NCBI GenBank assembly: GCA_020348305.1
Contig: CP070746.1
Coordinates: 3,713,675 to 3,777,674, forward strand
DNA: 64,000 nt
Reading direction: 5' to 3'
Origin: Desulfobacterales bacterium
GTDB lineage: Bacteria > Desulfobacterota > Desulfobacteria > Desulfobacterales > JAHEIW01
The notes under the pieces: generated by a model
Told to the model about the DNA's origin: nothing
Seen by the model: the letters and a program-made list of their open reading frames with translations, nothing else
The model's database searches: none
Position numbers and translations under genes: made by a program
Shown here: piece after piece, positions 58,141 to 64,000 of the stretch
Layout of the letters: each line of letters opens with the position of its first letter
Numbering within the stretch: the stretch's first letter is position 1

Positions 58141-59061
58141 ATGCAGTTGTTACAAAATCTGATCAATGCCCTGCAATTGGGAAGTTTCTATGCGCTGATC
58201 GCTCTCGGTTATTCGATGGTGTATAGCATATTGATGCTGTTTAATTTTGCTCACGGTGATATCTTCATGGTGGGCGCCTACATTGGATTTGGTGTTGCAA
58301 CGGGACTGATTGCCCTATCCAAAATGGGTGCCCTGGCAATGCCCAATTGGCTGATATTGATGTTAACCGTTATTTTTTCCATGTTTCTGACTTCCTTCGT
58401 CGGTATGTTTGTCGAACGGGTTGGCTATCGGCCGTTGCGGGATGCACCCCGGGCTTCTGCTGCCATTACAGGCTTGATGATTGGTATAATTCTGGAGACC
58501 GGCAATTTAATTTTACTCGGCGCCGAACAGCTAAGCTTCCCTTCTCTGGTTCAAACCGCTACCTATAATTTGGGCGGGATCTATATCACCAACCAGAAAA
58601 TTATGATTGTAGCGCTTTCCATCGGACTTGCCTTTGCACTTCATCAGTTCATCCGCAGAACCAAGTGGGGTATGGCCATGCGGGCCATGGCTTTTGATTA
58701 TGTCGTGGTGCCATTGATGGGAGTGCCGCTTAATAAAATTGCGGCGATGACGTTTGCATTAGGGTCGGCCTTGGCTGCCGCGGCTGGGATCTTCTACGGT
58801 ATCGCTTATCCGGTATTGGATCCTTACATGGGGGTTCTTTTTGGGTGGAAGGCATTTGTTGCAGCAATCCTTGGAGGCAGGGGCTCTGTAGTCGGGGCCA
58901 CACTGGCTGGATTTTTACTGGGCTTTATTGAAATCTTCGTACCCATGATTTTCCCATCGACGATACGTAATTTTATTGCTTACTCAATCGTGTTGTTGAT
59001 TTTAGTTTTCCGGCCCCACGGTTTCTTTGGTGAGCCGTATAGTGCGCGATTGAGACTCTAA
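58141..59061 (+). CDS. livH: LIV-type ABC transporter permease
   Basis: 306 residues, about eight membrane segments. FYALIALGYSMVYSILMLFNFAHGDIFMVGAY opening (marker: LFNFAHGDIFM) and AFVAAILGGRGSVVGATLAG near 238-257, then RPHGFFGEPY at the end. Inner-membrane partner of LivM. Follows the hairpin after livJ. Confidence 0.92.
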   Translation: MQLLQNLINALQLGSFYALIALGYSMVYSILMLFNFAHGDIFMVGAYIGFGVATGLIALSKMGALAMPNWLILMLTVIFSMFLTSFVGMFVERVGYRPLRDAPRASAAITGLMIGIILETGNLILLGAEQLSFPSLVQTATYNLGGIYITNQKIMIVALSIGLAFALHQFIRRTKWGMAMRAMAFDYVVVPLMGVPLNKIAAMTFALGSALAAAAGIFYGIAYPVLDPYMGVLFGWKAFVAAILGGRGSVVGATLAGFLLGFIEIFVPMIFPSTIRNFIAYSIVLLILVFRPHGFFGEPYSARLRL

Positions 59062-59063
59062 TA

Positions 59064-59112
59064 CTCTTGAGTTAAAACTCAAATAGGTGTTATTTGTTAT
59101 CAATTATTCGTT
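59064..59112 (+). repeat. Hairpin plus heptad array in the livH-livM gap
   Basis: TTGAGTTAAAACTCAA forms a stem, then TAGG and four units AGGTGTT, ATTTGTT, ATCAATT, ATTCGTT (59085-59112). The array is the reverse complement in kind of the AACnnnT array at 40692-40733. Confidence 0.65.
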
Positions 59113-59229
59113 TTCAAAAAGGATATATTGGGCTTCGTTTCTCAATCCAGTTTGGTAGAAACAGGCTATACCACAAAGAGGATTTAAAAGGGCGAAACTC
59201 AACCTAACAGACTGAACCTAGGATGTGAC

Positions 59230-60528
59230 ATGGAAGCATCAAGTGAAAAGCTGTCTAACATTACGAGGCTGTCAAAAATAAGTATCCGAACCTTCGTTTC
59301 GCAGGTTCCGCTGCTCGGCTGGCTGCTTGGCGCTTTAATTGCGGTTGCGCTGGAACATTTTGTGGGCACACCCTTTGCCCGGGCACTAGGATTACCCAAA
59401 GCACTCTCTTTATTTGGGTTCCTTATCATTCTTAAAAAACCTTTTCTGATACCCAGCGCAGTCGCGTATGTGCTTTTAATTTATATCTTGCCGATCGGCA
59501 TTGTTGCCCGTTCTAGCGCATCGATAATGAACAAATTGGCAGGCAAGCTTCTTGACTTTCCCATGCTTTTTTCCGTTATAATTCATCTTGGCCTGCTTTA
59601 CGCTGTCGTGCACTGGTGGTCGGATATGAGCCTCTACCGGAACGATGTCGCAAGGTTCATGTTGATCGCCGTCATGGTAACATTGAGTCTAAATATAATT
59701 AACGGTTATATGGGTGAGTTTTCGTGTTCACATCCCGGGTTTTTAGCGTTAGGGGCATATTCGGCGTCGGTTTTCACCGTATTGCTGTTTGTCGATGACA
59801 GGATTTTCGGGTTAGCATGGCTTCCCAAAGCCATCGGTCCGTTATTTTTCCCGATCGCATTGATCATCGGCGGTTTGGTTGCTGCTGTTGGTGCACTGGC
59901 AGTGGCGATCCCGTCGTTTAGGACGCGGGGAGATTATCTGGCGATTATTTCTCTGGCATTCATGTTTATTGTCAAAAGCTTGATCGAGAATCTCGAGGCT
60001 GTGGGCGGTCCTCGTGGATTGAGCAGCCAGCCGAATTGGGCAAGTCTACCGGTCGTTTTCATGTGTGCGGTGTTGGCGGTGTGGATCATTAATAATTTCG
60101 TGCGGTCTACTTTTGGAAAGGCACTGAATGCCGTGCGCGATAATGAGATGGCCGCAGATGCCATGACCGTCAATACCCGGCGTACCAAAATGACGGCATT
60201 TATGTTCGGCGCTTTTTGGGCCGGGGTTGCCGGAGGACTATATGCCCATGTTGTTCGCTATGTGAATCCTGGGGATTTCGACATTAAAAAACTTGCCGAG
60301 GTTCTGGCGATGGTCTATTTTGGCGGGCTGAATTCCGTATACGGTGCCATTGTCGGCGCCTGTGGTATCAGTCTGCTGGGGGAAGCTTTACGGCCGTTGG
60401 CATTGTATAAGTGGGTCATCATTCCGCTGCTGCTTATTCTGGTGATGATTTATCGGCCGACGGGCCTTATCGCATTTAAGGAATTTGATGTCAAAAAGCT
60501 GATCCAGCCGAAAAAGGTATCACCTTAA
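59230..60528 (+). CDS. livM: LIV-type ABC transporter permease with N-terminal extension
   Basis: 432 residues, longer than the 357-residue LivM at 4007. About 115 extra N-terminal residues carry two or three additional hydrophobic segments before the standard core (LSLNIINGYMGEFSCSHPGFLALGAYS). Core motifs RDNEMAADAMTVNTRRTK and YFGGLNSVYGAIVGA are intact. Long LivM forms are known in this family. Confidence 0.9.
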   Translation: MEASSEKLSNITRLSKISIRTFVSQVPLLGWLLGALIAVALEHFVGTPFARALGLPKALSLFGFLIILKKPFLIPSAVAYVLLIYILPIGIVARSSASIMNKLAGKLLDFPMLFSVIIHLGLLYAVVHWWSDMSLYRNDVARFMLIAVMVTLSLNIINGYMGEFSCSHPGFLALGAYSASVFTVLLFVDDRIFGLAWLPKAIGPLFFPIALIIGGLVAAVGALAVAIPSFRTRGDYLAIISLAFMFIVKSLIENLEAVGGPRGLSSQPNWASLPVVFMCAVLAVWIINNFVRSTFGKALNAVRDNEMAADAMTVNTRRTKMTAFMFGAFWAGVAGGLYAHVVRYVNPGDFDIKKLAEVLAMVYFGGLNSVYGAIVGACGISLLGEALRPLALYKWVIIPLLLILVMIYRPTGLIAFKEFDVKKLIQPKKVSP

Positions 60529-60536
60529 GTGAGTGA

Positions 60537-60567
60537 AATTGGTTCTTAACTCAATTGGGGTATTAGA
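60537..60567 (+). repeat. Third copy of the hairpin element, livM-livG gap
   Basis: AAATTG-GTTCTTAACTCAATT-GGGGTATTA aligns with 40727-40753, differing by two one-base indels and a few substitutions. Lies between livM and livG, about 15 bases before livG. Confidence 0.55.
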
Positions 60568-60581
60568 AGAAGAGGTCTAGC

Positions 60582-61352
60582 ATGTCATTGCTTCAAATTG
60601 ATAAGATGACACATTACTTCGGTGGCCTAAGGGCGGTGCATAATTATGAGTTGGATATTAAACCCGGCCAGGTCTGGGGGTTGATCGGACCCAATGGTGC
60701 CGGCAAAACCACCATTTTTAATCTCATCACCGGCATCTACCAGCCGACCGAAGGAAAAATAATCCTAGCGGGAAGTGAGTTAAACGGGCGTTCGCCCCAT
60801 GAGATTGCTTCAATGGGAATCGGCCGGACGTTTCAAAATATGCTTCTGTGGCGTCACATGACGGTGCTTGAGCATGTGAAGATGGCCCGTTATTCAAAGC
60901 TCAGCTACGGCTTGTTCGGCGCTTTTTTCGGTACTCCTCGCCGGCAAAAAGAAGAAGCCGAAAGTGAAGAGAAAGCCTATCAGCTTCTGAGTATAATGGG
61001 GGTGGACCAGTTTGTCGATCAAATTGTGCTCAATTTGCCCTATGGTGCCCAGCGAAGAGTAGAAATGGCCCGGGCGCTGGCCATGGAACCCAAAATTTTA
61101 TTTCTGGATGAGCCCACCGCCGGGATGAACCCTGAAGAACTGGTCCAGATGATGAAGATCATCCGCAACGTCCATAACGATTTTGGATTGGCGATTTTTC
61201 TCATCGAGCACCGCATGAAAGTCGTCATGGAACTGTGTGAACGTATTCAAACCCTTGTGTTCGGCGAGGTGATTGCGGAAGGTACACCCGAAGAAATTCA
61301 AAACAATCCCAAAGTGATTGATGCTTATCTCGGCAAGGAGACAGTGGAGTAA
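60582..61352 (+). CDS. livG: LIV-type ABC transporter ATP-binding protein
   Basis: 256 residues. Walker A GPNGAGKTT, GIGRTFQNMLLW, LPYGAQRRVEMARAL as signature region, Walker B ILFLDEPTAGM and FLIEHRM, with the LivG tail NNPKVIDAYLGKE. Its final base is shared with the livF start (ATGA-type overlap). Confidence 0.93.
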   Translation: MSLLQIDKMTHYFGGLRAVHNYELDIKPGQVWGLIGPNGAGKTTIFNLITGIYQPTEGKIILAGSELNGRSPHEIASMGIGRTFQNMLLWRHMTVLEHVKMARYSKLSYGLFGAFFGTPRRQKEEAESEEKAYQLLSIMGVDQFVDQIVLNLPYGAQRRVEMARALAMEPKILFLDEPTAGMNPEELVQMMKIIRNVHNDFGLAIFLIEHRMKVVMELCERIQTLVFGEVIAEGTPEEIQNNPKVIDAYLGKETVE

Positions 61353-62065
61353 TGCTACTTACGGTTGAAAACTTACGTGTATCGTATGGAAATATTAAAG
61401 CCCTGCATGGGTTGAACTTTCAAATCAATGAGGGAGAAATTGTCTGCATTATCGGCGCCAACGGTGCCGGTAAGAGTACCACTTTAAAAGCGATTTCCCG
61501 CCTGGTTCCGGTAGAGGACGGAACCAAAATGACATACCAGGGCAATGACCTGCTGGATTATCCCGCCGACAAAGTCGTCAGCAAACTGGGGATTTCCCAT
61601 GTTCCCGAGGGCAGACGCCTGTTTGACAACCTGACGGTTATTGAAAACCTCAAATTAGCCACCTTTGCCCGTAAGGATAATGATCAGATTCCAAACGATG
61701 TTCAGCGGGTGTTTTCTATTTTTCCGCGTTTGGAAGAACGTCAAAACCAGAAGGCCGGTACCCTGAGCGGCGGTGAGCAGCAGATGTTGGCGGTGGGTCG
61801 GGCATACATGAGTGGACGTAAGGTCATGCTGTTGGACGAACCGTCCATGGGGTTGGCACCGTTGTTGATGATGAGTATGTTTGATGCGCTCAAGGAGATC
61901 AATCAGGAAGGCACTACCATTCTTTTGGTGGAACAAAATGCGCGCATGGCGCTTCAGTTTGCGCAGCGGGGCTATGTGCTGGAAAACGGAAACCTTGTTT
62001 TAGAGGGGCCCTCTGAAGAACTTCTTGAAAATCCGGAGGTCAAAAAAGCCTACCTGGGTGGATAA
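61352..62065 (+). CDS. livF: LIV-type ABC transporter ATP-binding protein
   Basis: 237 residues. Walker A GANGAGKST, LGISHVPEGRRLF, signature LSGGEQQMLAVGRAYM, Walker B VMLLDEPSMGL, LLVEQNA and tail NPEVKKAYLGG. Last gene of the second liv operon. Confidence 0.93.
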   Translation: MLLTVENLRVSYGNIKALHGLNFQINEGEIVCIIGANGAGKSTTLKAISRLVPVEDGTKMTYQGNDLLDYPADKVVSKLGISHVPEGRRLFDNLTVIENLKLATFARKDNDQIPNDVQRVFSIFPRLEERQNQKAGTLSGGEQQMLAVGRAYMSGRKVMLLDEPSMGLAPLLMMSMFDALKEINQEGTTILLVEQNARMALQFAQRGYVLENGNLVLEGPSEELLENPEVKKAYLGG

Positions 62066-62315
62066 ACTGGTTCCAAAACCCCATCTTTTTCCATTGGGAA
62101 AAGTGAAACTTCGCATATTCCTGCTCTGTAAAAGACTAAATTTTCGATGATTCTTTGGTGGTTTTGATTTTTCTTGAGTTTCCTATCCGAATATGGAACA
62201 TATATCATAAAAATTAGTGAGTCTTTTGGATTTCACAAAATGGCAGGTAATCCAAACTTGCTATGAATTAGATTTCACAAATTAAGACCTATAATTAATA
62301 ATAAAAATCTCATCA
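62066..62315. other. Gene-free stretch between livF and lolC
   Basis: AT-rich, 250 bases. No hairpin with T-run and no clear promoter seen. Confidence 0.4.
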
Positions 62316-63554
62316 ATGTCATTTGAATACTTTATAGGTGGACGCTATCTCAGGGCAAGGCAGAAACAGGCATTTATTACCCTGATTACCATTCTTTCCA
62401 TCGCCGGAATAACGGTCGGCGTTATGACATTGATCGTTGTCATTGCGGTGATGACCGGCTTTGAGGCCGACCTTAAGACACGCATTCTGGGCGGTCAATC
62501 CCATGTGGTATTGAGGCACGAGGGCGGAGCATTTACCGGGTATCGCCGGCTTGTTAAAGAAGTTGAGAAAATAGATGGCGTTGAAGCCGCAACGCCTTTT
62601 AATAATGTTCTGGGAATGCTGCGATCAAAATCCGGTGTCTCTCCAGCCATGATAAAAGGAATCGACCCCGCAACAGCCGGTCGGGTGATTAAAACGCTCA
62701 AAGATGTTTCTTTGCCGGACCATTCGAATTTAACTAACCTTAAAGACAATTTCTCTGCAGCCCCTGCTATCGTACTGGGTAAAGAGCTTGCAAGCAATTT
62801 AGGGGTTATTGAAGGTAATATCATTTCCCTGTTATCTCCTGGCGACATGCGTTCATCGATCGTTCAAATACCAATGATGAAGCAGTTTAAAGTAAGTGGT
62901 TTTTTTCGATCCGGCATGTACGAGTTTGACAGCTCCTTTGCCTATATCCATTTAAAGGATGCTCAAAAAATTTTACGCATGGGAGATTCGGTTACAGGTA
63001 TTGAGGTGCGGATAGAAGATATTTATAAAGCTAAGGAGATTGCAAAAAAAATAGATGCCAAACTGGGTCACCCCTTTTTGACGCAGGACTGGATCCAGAT
63101 GAATCAAAAACTTTTTGAGGCGATGAAGAATGAAAGGATTGCGATGTTCATTATTTTAACCCTTACCATTCTCGTTGCCGCATTTAGCATTGCCAGTTCC
63201 CTGATCATGCTGGTCATGGGAAAGATCCGGGATATTGCTATCCTGAAGGCCATGGGATCTACGAATCAAAGTATCCGCAAGATTTTCATTTTCAACGGTA
63301 TGGTTATTGGTCTGATTGGCACCGTGCTGGGTCTCGGCTTGGGAATTTTGTTGTGTACGATACTGAAACACTACGATATTTCCGAGCTGACAAAAAATAT
63401 ATATTATTTTACCACCACACTACCGGTAAAACTTGAGATTTTTGACGTCATTTCGATCGTATCTTCTGCTTTGGTCATCTGCTTTCTTGCTACGCTCTAT
63501 CCCGCCCATCAAGCAGCCAAACTCAATCCTGTGGACGCGATTCGCTATCGTTAA
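62316..63554 (+). CDS. lolC: Lipoprotein-releasing system permease (LolC/LolE family)
   Basis: 412 residues, FtsX/MacB-type permease with four membrane segments (about residues 23-48, 270-300, 317-345, 378-400) and a periplasmic domain between the first two. N-terminal FIGGRYLRARQKQAFITLITILSIAGITVGV (marker: YLRARQKQAFI) is the LolC/E signature. It extracts lipoproteins from the inner membrane for transfer to LolA. The LolD ATPase is expected downstream but is not in the window. Whether C or E cannot be told; many relatives have a single homodimeric subunit. Confidence 0.88.
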   Translation: MSFEYFIGGRYLRARQKQAFITLITILSIAGITVGVMTLIVVIAVMTGFEADLKTRILGGQSHVVLRHEGGAFTGYRRLVKEVEKIDGVEAATPFNNVLGMLRSKSGVSPAMIKGIDPATAGRVIKTLKDVSLPDHSNLTNLKDNFSAAPAIVLGKELASNLGVIEGNIISLLSPGDMRSSIVQIPMMKQFKVSGFFRSGMYEFDSSFAYIHLKDAQKILRMGDSVTGIEVRIEDIYKAKEIAKKIDAKLGHPFLTQDWIQMNQKLFEAMKNERIAMFIILTLTILVAAFSIASSLIMLVMGKIRDIAILKAMGSTNQSIRKIFIFNGMVIGLIGTVLGLGLGILLCTILKHYDISELTKNIYYFTTTLPVKLEIFDVISIVSSALVICFLATLYPAHQAAKLNPVDAIRYR

Positions 63555-63602
63555 TTCGAATGTATTTTTAAACTTTGCCATTTGCTATTCATAGTATTCT
63601 AT

Positions 63603-64000
63603 TTACTGCTTTGATTTTGGTTTTTGCGGTTCGGATTTTTTTTCGTCCGTCTGGGCCTTTTTGAGCAGTTCAGTGGGGTCTTTTATAATTCCATCCGCTT
63701 TGCTTTTTGATAGATAGAATGGATAGTCACTTCCGGAGGATGTGGCTGGGTATTGGGTATCCTCTTCATTTAGTTTGGCAAAAATAGACAGATTGTAGTC
63801 TTGGGCGCTCTTCAACTGAATGGTATAAAGAGGCGCGATGAATGATTCTTTTTTACGATCATCGATGAATTTTTCGCATCGCAGGTTGGAGAGTATGGAA
63901 AGCAGACGATTCACACTGGTGCTATCACCCATTTTCCCATCAGTGCTTTGCCACACGGTTTGTGTTGGTTGGGAAGCAGATGCGTCAGCTTGATCTTCTT
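63603..64000 (-). CDS. DUF4340 domain protein, C-terminal part
   Basis: The minus-strand frame is open from the window edge (E-D-Q-A-D-A-S...) to the stop at 63603, about 131 residues, so the gene is cut at its 5' side. VWQSTDGKMGDSTSVNRLLSILSNLRCEKFI (marker: NRLLSILSNL) matches the repeated unit of DUF4340, often encoded after GldG/ABC-2 transporter genes. A lysine- and proline-rich tail ends it. Function unknown. Confidence 0.65.
   Translation of the reverse strand, partial: EDQADASASQPTQTVWQSTDGKMGDSTSVNRLLSILSNLRCEKFIDDRKKESFIAPLYTIQLKSAQDYNLSIFAKLNEEDTQYPATSSGSDYPFYLSKSKADGIIKDPTELLKKAQTDEKKSEPQKPKSKQ

Overview
The window reads as a chromosomal segment of a Gram-negative, anaerobic, fatty-acid/organic-acid-oxidising bacterium, most likely a member of the Desulfobacterota (Desulfobacterales-like). 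This is inferred from the gene mix: two LIV-type ABC uptake systems, several acyl-CoA ligases, an ADP-forming acyl-CoA synthetase subunit, split glycine decarboxylase P-protein, lipoprotein export (LolC/E) and periplasmic proteins. It is also inferred from the style of the intergenic repeats. No RNA genes, CRISPR arrays, phage or complete insertion sequences were seen.

Region 1 (1-2300) is a decayed strip: the tail of a solute-binding protein, an arylamine N-acetyltransferase whose middle has been deleted, a carboxymuconolactone-decarboxylase-like gene, and a lipoprotein gene with a stop at codon 4. Region 2 (2242-21207) is an acyl-CoA catabolic island. A TetR regulator is followed by livHMGF, an acyl-CoA ligase and a periplasmic binding protein. 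Then come a crotonase, a DUF2889 protein, an NDP-forming acyl-CoA synthetase alpha subunit, a HAD hydrolase interrupted by an in-frame TGA, an HMG-CoA-synthase-like/DUF35 fusion with its SCP-x-type thiolase, an MBL hydrolase, an alpha-methylacyl-CoA racemase and a second AMP-forming acyl-CoA ligase. Together they suggest uptake, activation, epimerisation and thiolytic shortening of a branched-chain or cyclic carboxylic acid.

Region 3 (21283-36257) is cell-envelope business: alpha-2-macroglobulin with intact thioester motif plus PBP1C, a bactofilin with a degenerate methyltransferase-like partner, an HpnN/HpnM-like RND-MlaC pair, and small lipoproteins and glycine-zipper proteins. Region 4 (36723-48415) is a one-direction carbon block: lactate dehydrogenase, enolase, GpmI, two overlapping GAPDH paralogues, class II aldolase, a GT4 glycosyltransferase, a GH13_18 sugar phosphorylase and a glycerate kinase. 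The last three look like a glucosylglycerate / mannosylglucosylglycerate compatible-solute module. Its glycerate would enter glycolysis just before enolase.

Region 5 (48707-56514, minus strand) holds a cold-shock protein, a glycine-zipper lipoprotein, alr, and an lrp-gcvH-gcvPA-gcvPB-lipB-lipA operon. Region 6 (56831-62065) is a divergent livJHMGF operon. The Lrp-family regulator sits between them and could couple amino-acid uptake to glycine cleavage. A LolC/E-type permease and a truncated DUF4340 gene end the window.

The most unusual feature is not a gene. At least nine places carry degenerate tandem arrays with a strict 7-base period, each place with its own consensus, in gene gaps and operon joints. 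One array of exactly twelve units lies inside the lipB reading frame and is translated as four heptapeptides. Some arrays occur as inverted pairs or end in a hairpin. They resemble in style the heptameric STRR sequences known from cyanobacteria, but here the unit differs at every locus while the period is kept.
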